Assembly (NCBI GenBank): GCA_900548315.1
Contig: URJU01000033.1
Coordinates: 1-14,989 of the forward strand
Length of the DNA stretch: 14,989 nt
From: an uncultured Coprococcus sp.
Lineage (GTDB): Bacteria; Bacillota; Clostridia; Lachnospirales; Lachnospiraceae
Direction: 5' to 3'
Shown here: piece after piece, positions 6,904-13,908 of the stretch
Numbering within the stretch: the first letter of the stretch is position 1
Layout: every line of letters starts with the position of its first letter
The notes under the pieces: model-generated
What the model was told of the DNA's origin: nothing
What the model saw: the letters and a program-made list of their open reading frames with translations, nothing else
Databases searched by the model: none
Program-made: the position numbers and the translations under genes

Positions 6904-8013
6904 CTATGTGGCTTTGACCCTTCTCATATGTTCCGCCGCCTTCTCCCTCACATCTCCGCAGGCAGGCTCTCCGTCATCCCTCATCTCGTTGAAACGCCCC
7001 CTGTGCTGAAGTTTTCTCTGAGGAATTTTTACTGAATCTTCCGGCTCGTCGCGCCCCACCGCACCAGCCTCTTCCGCCGTAGGTACAGTGCTATCGCCAC
7101 TCTTTGTATCCACAACTTTGAGATATTTCCCCAGAGCACCGAGGTAAGTGTTTCCAAGTCTGCTGAGGATCGCCTTCCTGTGGACGATATAGCCTATCCG
7201 CATATCGCTCTCATCCGCAAGCGGCACCGATATAATGTCCTTGCCGTTCAGCTTTTCATCTATGACACCGCTGCACACAGTATATCCATTCAGACCTATC
7301 AGCAGATTGAACAGTGTCGCTCTATCCCTGACTCTTATATTCTTCTTTCGCTCCGTCGTAGAGAATATTTCCTCCGAGAAGTAAAAAGAGTTGTGCTCTC
7401 CCTGCTCAAATGACAGATATGGATATGCCTCCAGTTCCTCGTTCGTTATAATGCTGTTCTTCGCCAAAGGGTGATTTCTGCTTATGAATACATGCGGCTT
7501 TGCCACGAACAGCTCATGAAACTCCAAGTCATTTGCCTTGAGGATCTTGTTCAAAACTTTCTCATTGAAATCGTTCAAGAAGAGTATTCCGATCTCACTT
7601 CTCATTCTTGCCACATCCTCTATGATCTCATAAGTCTGTGTCTCTCTTATGCTGAAATCATATTCATCCTGGCCATATCTCTTTATCAGGTCGACAAATG
7701 CATTCACCGCAAATGAATAGTGCTGGGTGGACACGCAGAAACTCTTCTTGCCGCCATCGTCCCCCTTATATTTGTCCTCAAGGACCTTCGCCTGTTCAAG
7801 CACCTGTCTCGCATAGCCAAGAAAAACCTCACCCTCTATAGACGGACTTATTCCCTTATTAGACCTGTTAAATATATTTATTCCCATCTCTTTTTCCAGT
7901 TCATGGATGGCATTTGTCAGGCTCGGCTGGGATATATACAGTCTGTTCGCCGCCTCTGTGATCGTGCCCGTGTCCGCAACCATCACCACATATCTGAGCT
8001 GCTGAAGTGTCAT
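6904..8013 (-). CDS. LysR-type transcriptional regulator with a 70-residue C-terminal extension
   Basis: A 369-residue LysR regulator. The winged helix-turn-helix is at 1-60 (MTLQQLRYVVMVADTGTITEA, then AANRLYISQPSLTNAIHELE, then a wing with NIFNRSNKGI). The ligand-binding domain runs to about 299 (LGALGKYLK). The last 70 residues are charged, low in hydrophobics and rich in Arg, Glu, Asp and Gly (for example VGRDEPEDSVK and HRGRFNEMRDDG); LysR proteins usually stop near 300. The ATG at 8013 is 4 bases after the stop of the preceding LysR gene, whose last codons AGG TGA supply the binding site, so translation is coupled. A terminator follows. The nearby metE makes a role in methionine or sulfur control attractive, but nothing in the protein proves it. 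Confidence 0.9.
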   Translation of the reverse strand: MTLQQLRYVVMVADTGTITEAANRLYISQPSLTNAIHELEKEMGINIFNRSNKGISPSIEGEVFLGYARQVLEQAKVLEDKYKGDDGGKKSFCVSTQHYSFAVNAFVDLIKRYGQDEYDFSIRETQTYEIIEDVARMRSEIGILFLNDFNEKVLNKILKANDLEFHELFVAKPHVFISRNHPLAKNSIITNEELEAYPYLSFEQGEHNSFYFSEEIFSTTERKKNIRVRDRATLFNLLIGLNGYTVCSGVIDEKLNGKDIISVPLADESDMRIGYIVHRKAILSRLGNTYLGALGKYLKVVDTKSGDSTVPTAEEAGAVGRDEPEDSVKIPQRKLQHRGRFNEMRDDGEPACGDVREKAAEHMRRVKAT

Positions 8014-8017
8014 GTTA

Positions 8018-8908
8018 TCACCTGCTCTCTGTTATAATTTTCTTAAACTGCTTTGCTGCCTCATTAAGTGGATGGAGACAATCATACACTAGACATACAT
8101 TTCTGTCCGGGATCCTCTCCTCCAACGGTATCTTTATGACCTCTTTTTTCTTCACCGCATCCCTTGCCATGGGTTCCGGGATAAACGCAAGACCAAGTTC
8201 ACACTTTACAAGCGGCAATATCTGGTCCGTGGTCGCCGCCTCCGTATCTGGCGCAAGCTCCACACCATGCTCTCTAAATATCCTGTCATAAAATCTGAAC
8301 GTCATGGTCTCTCTGCCAAGACAGATCAACGGATAGTTTCTTATCTCCGTAATGGACAATTTTTGCTTTCTGAGAGATGAAAATGTAGTTCCACCTACAA
8401 GTATCTCATTATAGGATTGCAGCATGACCTTTTTCAGAGGAGCCTCGACATCCGCAGGCGTAGTGACTACCGCAAAATCTATGCTGCCGTTCTTCACTTC
8501 CTCCACCGCCTGAGGCGTAGAGTGGTTGTATATCTTTAGATTTATTCCCGGATATGCCATGTGAAAAGCCCGCAGCCTGTCCAGCAGATATATGTTCAGC
8601 GCCGTCTCACTCACACCTATGGCTACGTTTCCATGTGTAAGACTCTCCCCATCAGCAAGTTCATCCTCAGCTGTGAGCAGCTGTGACATGGCAGCCTCAA
8701 CATACGAATATAGCTGTTCACCGTCCCTTGTGAGCTGCACCCCCCTATTGGTCCTGACGAAAAGTATCCTTCCAAGCTGCTGTTCCAGACAGTTCATCGC
8801 CCTCGTAACATTTGGCTGGCTGTTGCCGAGGACCTTCGCCGCCTTGGTAAAATTGTGGTATCTTGCAACATAATAAAATATCTTATAATATTCGAAATTA
8901 ACGTTCAT
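8018..8908 (-). CDS. LysR-type transcriptional regulator
   Basis: A 296-residue LysR regulator of standard length. The helix-turn-helix lies at about 16-37 (ARYHNFTKAAKVLGNSQPNV, then TRAMNCLEQQ), with the typical wing LFVRTNRGVQLTRDG at 49-63; the effector domain begins near GNVAIGVSETALNIYLLDRL and includes the usual IDFAVVTTP strand. A start at 8935 is possible, but the ATG at 8908 has AAAGGAAAA about 5 bases upstream and gives the family's normal beginning. It is divergent from the unknown gene and ThrE-like exporter, with 167 bases between the starts, which is the classic layout for a LysR regulator and its target. It is cotranscribed with a second LysR gene. Likely target: the exporter unit and itself; effector unknown. 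Confidence 0.93.
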   Translation of the reverse strand: MNVNFEYYKIFYYVARYHNFTKAAKVLGNSQPNVTRAMNCLEQQLGRILFVRTNRGVQLTRDGEQLYSYVEAAMSQLLTAEDELADGESLTHGNVAIGVSETALNIYLLDRLRAFHMAYPGINLKIYNHSTPQAVEEVKNGSIDFAVVTTPADVEAPLKKVMLQSYNEILVGGTTFSSLRKQKLSITEIRNYPLICLGRETMTFRFYDRIFREHGVELAPDTEAATTDQILPLVKCELGLAFIPEPMARDAVKKKEVIKIPLEERIPDRNVCLVYDCLHPLNEAAKQFKKIITESR

Positions 8909-8990
8909 AAATTTTCCTTTCGTAAAACTATTCACTATGCAGTAATCTCTGGCATATCATTTTATTATTGCTGTCATATCAATTATGGTT

Positions 8991-9019
8991 TTCACTTATT
9001 GCCACCTCGATAGTATAAT
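8991..9019 (+). promoter_or_regulatory. Probable promoter of the unknown gene and ThrE-like exporter
   Basis: TTCACT (8991-8996), 17-base spacer, perfect TATAAT (9014-9019). Transcription would start near 9026, about 50 bases before the chosen ATG. The -10 overlaps the divergent LysR promoter and a 16-bp inverted repeat, so the two directions cannot easily be used at once. Confidence 0.55.
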
Positions 9020-9040
9020 CTAACCAGATTAAAAAGACAA
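9012..9040 (-). promoter_or_regulatory. Probable promoter of the LysR pair
   Basis: On the minus strand TTGTCT (9040-9035), 17-base spacer, TATACT (9017-9012), about 104 bases before the LysR ATG at 8908. It faces and overlaps the plus-strand promoter. The inverted repeat at 9016-9031 lies in its spacer. Confidence 0.5.
9016..9031. promoter_or_regulatory. Inverted repeat, candidate LysR operator
   Basis: TAATCT-AACC-AGATTA: 6-base perfect arms around 4 bases, overlapping the plus-strand -10 and filling the spacer of the divergent promoter. LysR regulators commonly bind interrupted palindromes containing T-N11-A in divergent intergenic regions, and the 8018-8908 product is the obvious candidate. 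Arm length is short, so chance cannot be excluded. Confidence 0.45.
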
Positions 9041-9075
9041 TACAACATTTATCATACGAAAGGATGCGCATACAT

Positions 9076-9837
9076 ATGGAAGAAAAGACTATTTTCCCAA
9101 GGGAAGAAAAATCGGAAATATTATTTGAAAAGATCCTACGGGATCCCTGGGCATGCGAAAAGCTTATGGATACATTTTGCAATTATCTGTTCTGCAACGA
9201 TGACTTTGACTGCAATCTGTCACCGGAAGAATTTGCAAAATCTCTTCTCACCGCTTATTTGGACAGAGATATGTCTGCCTTCCTGATGTCTATCTGCAAT
9301 AATACAATGTTCGATCTTCTCCGAAATTCTTATCTGATCCCTTATCGTTTCAATGCCGACGGTAAAACCAACCCGGTCATCATGACTGGGGATCACGGCG
9401 AATTGCTGCCCGAGTTCAAACACTCTGTGCGTGAGAAAGACTACCAACATTTTCATGATATTTATACCCACATGAGCCACAACGAAAATATGTATCTGGC
9501 AAAAGCGTACAGATACAGCCACGAATACACCTCGGACAACTTAGATGTCAAACAGAAGATACTGGAGGAATGTACAGGAGTACTGCTCATACGTGAACTG
9601 CCGGACACTGTAAAGCTCAAGGAGACCGAAGCGGAGGCGTACTGCGCAGTATGGGACATCATGGTTGAACTTGAGAAAAATCTTCCCATGGCATTTGTAT
9701 TCTACGGTCAGGATGCATTGGACAAGCAGGGAGAAAAATATGACGAGCTTGGAATATTCCTGCCGGATTCACTGCTCATGAAGAATCTTGAAAGACACGT
9801 TGCGAAAGCCGAGGCGATCATTTATGCAGAAAAGTAA
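9076..9837 (+). CDS. Uncharacterised protein, translationally coupled to ThrE-like exporter
   Basis: A 253-residue protein that I do not recognise. It has no signal peptide and no membrane segment, is acidic and probably helical and cytosolic. Notable parts are a Cys/Asp cluster (FCNYLFCNDDFDC, about 37-49), a Phe/Leu-rich middle (DRDMSAFLMSICNNTMFDLL), HFHDIYTHMSH around 135-145 and a long Glu/Lys-rich last third. There is no catalytic motif that I can name. The ATG at 9064 directly abuts AAAGG and would be unusable with that site, so the in-frame ATG at 9076, 11 bases from AAAGGA, was preferred. Its last 14 bases overlap the start of the exporter gene, which implies coupled expression and perhaps a shared function; a divergent LysR gene probably controls both. 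Real coding is supported by the promoter, the overlap and absence of a competing frame. Confidence 0.8.
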   Translation: MEEKTIFPREEKSEILFEKILRDPWACEKLMDTFCNYLFCNDDFDCNLSPEEFAKSLLTAYLDRDMSAFLMSICNNTMFDLLRNSYLIPYRFNADGKTNPVIMTGDHGELLPEFKHSVREKDYQHFHDIYTHMSHNENMYLAKAYRYSHEYTSDNLDVKQKILEECTGVLLIRELPDTVKLKETEAEAYCAVWDIMVELEKNLPMAFVFYGQDALDKQGEKYDELGIFLPDSLLMKNLERHVAKAEAIIYAEK

Positions 9838-11200
9838 TACTGGCAAAACAGCAAATTCCGCAAATGCTGGATCATACATAGACATCATGGAAAAAAATCA
9901 CATGGAGATCCCATGGCATGACTACGCCAGTGCCGACAGCAATGTGCTCATTCGCAAGGCAGGTCTGATTGAAAAAGCTTCCGTCATAGGAAGAGTCGGA
10001 CTCATCATGCTCTCATGCGGAACAGGTGCATGGCGTGTCCGTACATCCATGAACAGGCTTTCCAAGGAACTGGGCGTCACATGTACCGTCGATGTCGGTC
10101 TCATGTCCATAGAATTCAACTGTTTTGACGGTCACGACTGTGTATCACAGTCCCTGTGTATCGCCAATACTGGGGTAAACACCTCAAAACTCTACAGAAT
10201 GGAACAGTTTGTTGACAATTTTCCAAATGAAGAGGCGCATCTGACTGGCGAGGAGATTCATCAGAAACTTGATGAAATAGAAAAAATACATGCCTTGTAC
10301 TCTCCTCTCCGTCTCGGACTTGCCTCTGCCCTAGCCTGCTGTGCCTTCACATTTCTTCTAGGCGGCGGGCCTGTAGAAATGATACTGGCATTTGCCGCAG
10401 CCGGAATCGGCAATCTCATAAGGACAAAGCTTATCAAACACCATTTTACTTTATATATGAACATAGCGGTATCCGTGTCAGCTGCTTGTCTTGTGTACGC
10501 ATTACTGCTAAAGGCCGCCGAGCTGATATTTCATATACCCGCCTTCCACGAAGCCGGATATATCTGCTCAATGCTGTTCATCATACCGGGATTCCCATTC
10601 ATTACCAGCGGTATAGACCTTTCAAAGCTGGATCTGAGATCAGGACTTGAGAGGCTTACATACTCAATCATCATTGTGCTTGTGGCAACGATGTTCGCAT
10701 GGATCATGGCGCTTCTGCTGAAGCTCCACCCACAGGATTTTGCAGCGCTCAACATAACACCTGAACTTCACATGGTATTCAGACTGATTGCCAGTTTCTG
10801 CGGTGTGTTCGGATTCTCCATCATGTTCAACAGCTCCATACACATGGCTGCCACAGCCGCTGCCATCGGTGCCATAGCCAACACCCTCCGTCTTGAACTG
10901 GTAGATCTTGCCGGCATTCCCGCGGCTGCAGCCGCATTTGTTGGTGCCCTCACGGCCGGACTGCTCGCTTCATTCATCAAAAGCGCCAACGGTTATCCGC
11001 GAATCTCACTGACAGTCCCATCCATAGTCATCATGGTTCCAGGACTTTATCTTTACCGTGCAATATACAACTTTGGGATCATGTCACTTTCCGATGCCGT
11101 ATCCTGGTTTGCGGCTGCCATCATGATCATCATAGCCCTGCCACTTGGACTGATATTCGCAAGAATCCTGACGGACAGAACCTTCAGGTACTGCACCTGA
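9824..11200 (+). CDS. Threonine/serine exporter family protein (ThrE-like, fused DUF1212 and DUF3815)
   Basis: A 458-residue inner-membrane protein of the ThrE family, which exports threonine and serine in Corynebacterium. The N-terminal 155 residues are the soluble start of DUF1212 (ASVIGRVGLIMLSCGTGAWRV at about 52-72, then VTCTVDVGLMSIEF). Membrane helices follow from about 161; the family motif LFIIPGFPFITSG is at 251-263. The second domain (ThrE_2/DUF3815) covers roughly 328-450 and carries TVPSIVIMVPGLYLYRAI near 407-424. Many Firmicutes split these domains into two genes; here they are fused, as in Corynebacterium. A start at 9788 is open, but the ATG at 9824 has GAGG 10 bases upstream and gives the expected overlap with the preceding gene. 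Substrate specificity within the family is not provable here. Confidence 0.88.
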   Translation: MQKSNTGKTANSANAGSYIDIMEKNHMEIPWHDYASADSNVLIRKAGLIEKASVIGRVGLIMLSCGTGAWRVRTSMNRLSKELGVTCTVDVGLMSIEFNCFDGHDCVSQSLCIANTGVNTSKLYRMEQFVDNFPNEEAHLTGEEIHQKLDEIEKIHALYSPLRLGLASALACCAFTFLLGGGPVEMILAFAAAGIGNLIRTKLIKHHFTLYMNIAVSVSAACLVYALLLKAAELIFHIPAFHEAGYICSMLFIIPGFPFITSGIDLSKLDLRSGLERLTYSIIIVLVATMFAWIMALLLKLHPQDFAALNITPELHMVFRLIASFCGVFGFSIMFNSSIHMAATAAAIGAIANTLRLELVDLAGIPAAAAAFVGALTAGLLASFIKSANGYPRISLTVPSIVIMVPGLYLYRAIYNFGIMSLSDAVSWFAAAIMIIIALPLGLIFARILTDRTFRYCT

Positions 11201-11206
11201 TCCACG

Positions 11207-11258
11207 AATGGGGTCAGGCACCTCCGTCCCCCAATGGGGTCAGGCACCTCCGTCCCCC
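11207..11258. repeat. Two perfect 26-bp tandem copies of a GGGGTCAGGCACC-type repeat
   Basis: Copies at 11207-11232 and 11233-11258 are identical, each beginning AATGGGGTCAGGCACC and ending CTCCGTCCCCC; a sixth C follows the second copy. They lie 7 bases after the exporter stop and 20 bases before the next binding site. Each unit has GGGG/CCCC ends that could pair weakly. The composition is far more GC-rich than other gaps here. Short GGGGTCAGGCACC-like elements recur in many bacterial genomes, and some are linked to REP-associated transposases; that link is from memory and no transposase is present here. Confidence 0.9.
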
Positions 11259-11289
11259 CACAAATATACAACCAAGGAGTATATGAACC

Positions 11290-11961
11290 ATGAAGTTTTA
11301 TCTACATAGACAAATGTCAGAATCTTTCATCACCGCGGCCTTCCTGTCAGTATCAGGAGGTCTGCAGGATGCATATACCTATATATTCAGAGGAAAGGTA
11401 TTTGCAAATGCACAGACAGGCAACATAGTTCTTCTCGGTCAGAATCTTGTAGACCGAAACTGGAGAATGTGTGTACACTATGTCGTTCCTCTATTATTTT
11501 TTGCGCTTGGAATTGCTGCTGCCGAGTGTATAAAACAGAAATTTCAGAATATGCAGCAGTTTCATTGGAGACAGATCGTTGTATTGTGTGAGATTTTTCT
11601 GCTTCTTATCGTGGGATTTCTTCCCATAAGGCTTAATCTTATCGCAAATGCCATGGTTTCATTTTCATGTGCCATGCAGGTACAGGCATTCAGGAAAGTC
11701 AACGGCTATGCATTTGCCAGTACCATGTGCATTGGAAACATACGAAGTGGCACCGATGCCCTGTGTGCATACTTCAGAACAAAGGACAGGAACACACTGT
11801 TCAAATCTCTGTGCTACTGGGCGATCATCCTGCTATTCGGAATCGGTGCCGCTGTGGGCGGTCACTTCATCCGTATATTTGACATGAGAACTATCTGGTT
11901 CTCCTGCTGTCTGCTGTTCGTAAGCTTCCTCTTCATGTTCATCAAGGAAGAGAGAGAATAA
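11290..11961 (+). CDS. DUF1275 (YoaK-family) integral membrane protein
   Basis: A 223-residue membrane protein of the DUF1275/YoaK family; no biochemical role is established. The family signature is clear: SVSGGLQDAYTYI at 20-32 and KVFANAQTGNIVLLG at 36-50. Hydrophobic segments lie at about 61-79, 95-112, 116-132, 176-192 and 202-218, plus the less hydrophobic first segment, giving about six helices, the usual number. The ATG at 11290 lies 11 bases after AAGGAG; a closer out-of-frame ATG at 11283 would end quickly. It follows the ThrE-like exporter on the same strand across the 26-bp tandem repeat, with no obvious terminator or promoter, so it may share the exporter's transcript. It converges on hydE with 39 bases between stops. 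Confidence 0.9.
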   Translation: MKFYLHRQMSESFITAAFLSVSGGLQDAYTYIFRGKVFANAQTGNIVLLGQNLVDRNWRMCVHYVVPLLFFALGIAAAECIKQKFQNMQQFHWRQIVVLCEIFLLLIVGFLPIRLNLIANAMVSFSCAMQVQAFRKVNGYAFASTMCIGNIRSGTDALCAYFRTKDRNTLFKSLCYWAIILLFGIGAAVGGHFIRIFDMRTIWFSCCLLFVSFLFMFIKEERE

Positions 11962-11985
11962 AAAATGAGCTTACGCGGGTCCTCA
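11960..11985 (-). terminator. Weak terminator-like hairpin after hydE
   Basis: On the minus strand TGAG (11985-11982) and CTCA (11969-11966) flank a GC-rich centre, then six T (11965-11960). The stem is short and imperfect, so this is tentative. It lies 15 bases after the hydE stop and overlaps the DUF1275 stop codon. Confidence 0.35.
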
Positions 11986-12000
11986 AGATGCAGACGCAGA

Positions 12001-13116
12001 TCAGTAGTCGCCTCTATCGACAACTATCTGGAATCCGAACGCCTCTGCGCGCCTGTCAAGACAGCCGCGGCACTGGGCGGATTCCTCCCCCGTGCATATC
12101 TTGTTGTCATAGAGTTCATATTTCTTTCTGACCGCCACCGGTGACAGATTCGGCATGACCACATTTGCACCGTGCATAAACCCACGCTCCCTGCCATCTG
12201 CCGCTATCGTTCCGAGAGATGTGGTGGATGGTATGAGCGCCTTCGGGAACATCAGTCTCAGCAGGCTTATCATCACAAGAGTCTGCCTGACCGTTCCCTG
12301 ATCCATCTTTGCAAATGGTGTGTCTTTGTGTGGAACATAGGGTCCTATTCCTATCATCTGAGGCTGCAGCTTTGCAAGGAAATGAAGATCCTCCGCAAGG
12401 TTCACCGCTGTCTGAAAAGGTGACCCGACCATGAACCCACTTCCAACCTGATACCCAAGGGTCTTTAGATCATACAGGCATCTGACTCTGTTGTCATAGC
12501 TCATCTCTTCTGGATGGAGCCTTTCGTAGTGCTCCCTGTTCGCAGTTTCATGTCTCAGAAGATATCTGTCAGCCCCAGCCATCCGCCACAACTTGTATAT
12601 CTCATAAGAATGTTCTCCAAAAGACAGCGTGACAGCGCAGTCCGGGAACCTGACCTTTATGCTGCTTACTATGTCTGCTATGTCATCGTCCAAGAATCCT
12701 CCGTCTTCCCCTCCCTGGAGCACAAATGTCCGGAAACCCAGAGCATATCCCTCCACCGCACAGGAGAGTATCTGTTCTTTACTCAGACGGTATCTGTCCA
12801 CATGACTGTTACTTTTTCTGATACCGCAGTAATAGCAGTCATTTCTGCAAATGTTCGTGAACTCGATAAGCCCCCTTATGTATATCCTGTTTCCGAATCT
12901 ATCATGCGCCAGATCATAAGCTTTCGTTCTAAGATACTCAAAATCAGTGAGAACATCCTTAGAGTCCCCAGACATATTCGTATTCTGGCAAAGCGGATCA
13001 TTTTGCGTCATAGACAGAACTTCTATAACTTCAGCCAGCTCATCTACCCCTGGCAGCTCCCCCCTGCCCTGTCCATATTCAAATGTCTTATCAATTATAT
13101 CTCTAACTGTTCCCAT
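12001..13116 (-). CDS. hydE: [FeFe] hydrogenase H-cluster maturase HydE (radical SAM)
   Basis: HydE is a radical SAM enzyme that works with HydF and HydG to build the diiron part of the [FeFe] hydrogenase H-cluster. The 371-residue length fits. The radical SAM cluster motif is CX3CX2C at Cys90, Cys94 and Cys97, inside RGLIEFTNIC-RNDCYYCGIR, which is typical of HydE rather than BioB. FVLQGGEDGG (SAM binding) follows, and TLSFGEHS, GSGFMVGSPFQT and IGPYVPHKDTPFA are HydE-type barrel strands. The C-terminus has CX7CX2C at Cys341, Cys349 and Cys352, the site of the accessory cluster described in Thermotoga HydE. The start at 13116 has an A/G-rich site (GGAGTAGGGG) upstream, formed across the stop of the YkgJ gene 13 bases earlier. 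HydF, HydG and a hydrogenase are not in the window. Confidence 0.95.
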   Translation of the reverse strand: MGTVRDIIDKTFEYGQGRGELPGVDELAEVIEVLSMTQNDPLCQNTNMSGDSKDVLTDFEYLRTKAYDLAHDRFGNRIYIRGLIEFTNICRNDCYYCGIRKSNSHVDRYRLSKEQILSCAVEGYALGFRTFVLQGGEDGGFLDDDIADIVSSIKVRFPDCAVTLSFGEHSYEIYKLWRMAGADRYLLRHETANREHYERLHPEEMSYDNRVRCLYDLKTLGYQVGSGFMVGSPFQTAVNLAEDLHFLAKLQPQMIGIGPYVPHKDTPFAKMDQGTVRQTLVMISLLRLMFPKALIPSTTSLGTIAADGRERGFMHGANVVMPNLSPVAVRKKYELYDNKICTGEESAQCRGCLDRRAEAFGFQIVVDRGDY

Positions 13117-13129
13117 ACTACAACATCCC

Positions 13130-13804
13130 CTACTCCGTCATACAGAGCAGACTGCGTATGTGCGCAAGTCTGGCATCAAACTGCTCATAGAAATCCTTCT
13201 CCGCATCATACATTCCCACATACATGACCTGCAGCACCAGCATGGTCTGATTTCTCGCGGTCTCATCCTCGCCGGCGCGCATATACTCTATCAAATTCCT
13301 CTGCATATCCTTCTGGAACTTATGCCAGTCATTTATATACTTCGTGTACCTTGGCAGATCCTCGGTATCTATCCACTTCGACACCTTGACCTTAGTCCTG
13401 CCCGCGCGCTCACACTCGTGTATCTGCAGGATATATTTGAATCCGTCATCGGTGTAATATCTTCCAAGCGGAAAGAGTCTGCAAAATCCCGGTCTCGCGC
13501 TGTGGATGCTGCATCTGCCCTCCTCATTTAAGAATGGACACTTATCCGCCGTCATCTTTATATTTGGCAACACAAGACCGTCCACCACATTGACCTCAAG
13601 CTCCTTTTCAAGCAGCTGCGTAAAATTTTTTCCAGTCTCCTTGCAAAGCCTCATCACATCCATGGGGTCAAGAATAATAGAATTTCCCATACCTGTGCAG
13701 CATGCATGGCAGCCCTTGCACTCATTGCAGTACGCCTTCACCATATCATTTGCATCGTACAATCTTCCATCTGAGATATCTTCCAATTTCTCATTTCTTA
13801 TCAT
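13130..13804 (-). CDS. YkgJ-family cysteine-cluster protein
   Basis: A 224-residue protein of the CxxCxxCC (YkgJ, PF03692) family, thought to bind a zinc or iron-sulfur centre; no reaction is established. Cysteines at 26, 29, 32, 35 and 36 (YCNECKGCHACC) form the first cluster; KCPFLNEEGRCSIHSARPGFCRLFPLG at 88-114 carries the second set (Cys89, 98, 108), exactly the family pattern, with Cys131 beyond it. The rest is a helical tail without membrane segments. A TTG-start reading from 13819 exists; the ATG at 13804 has GAGG 9 bases upstream and was chosen. It is the first gene before hydE with a 13-base gap, so the pair is one transcript; this raises the possibility of a link to metal-cluster work on hydrogenase, which is inference only. 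Confidence 0.9.
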   Translation of the reverse strand: MIRNEKLEDISDGRLYDANDMVKAYCNECKGCHACCTGMGNSIILDPMDVMRLCKETGKNFTQLLEKELEVNVVDGLVLPNIKMTADKCPFLNEEGRCSIHSARPGFCRLFPLGRYYTDDGFKYILQIHECERAGRTKVKVSKWIDTEDLPRYTKYINDWHKFQKDMQRNLIEYMRAGEDETARNQTMLVLQVMYVGMYDAEKDFYEQFDARLAHIRSLLCMTE

Positions 13805-13847
13805 AGCCGTAATCCTCAATCATTTTTATTTTTATCATCCAACCTGT

Positions 13848-13859
13848 TGATTATAATCA
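13848..13859 (-). promoter_or_regulatory. Possible -10 region of the YkgJ-hydE unit, within a 12-bp palindrome
   Basis: TGATTATAATCA is a perfect palindrome containing TATAAT on the minus strand (13855-13850), about 46 bases before the YkgJ ATG. The -35 position 17 bases further up (AACGAA) is a poor match, so an activator or a false call are both possible. Confidence 0.3.
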
Positions 13860-13908
13860 CAGTAACTTATTTTTCGTTATAATTTTTATGATTATTTCAA
13901 CGCATCAA

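Noticed and set aside
9788..9823. Earlier start for the ThrE-like gene
   Set aside because: Would overlap the upstream gene by 50 bases, adds a basic stretch not typical of the family, and has no better binding site than the ATG at 9824.
11207..11258. Terminator between the exporter and DUF1275 genes
   Set aside because: The GGGG/CCCC pairing within each unit is interrupted and no T-run follows.
12514..13227. 237-codon plus-strand frame opposite hydE
   Set aside because: Antisense to well-supported hydE and YkgJ genes, no binding site, no recognisable motif.
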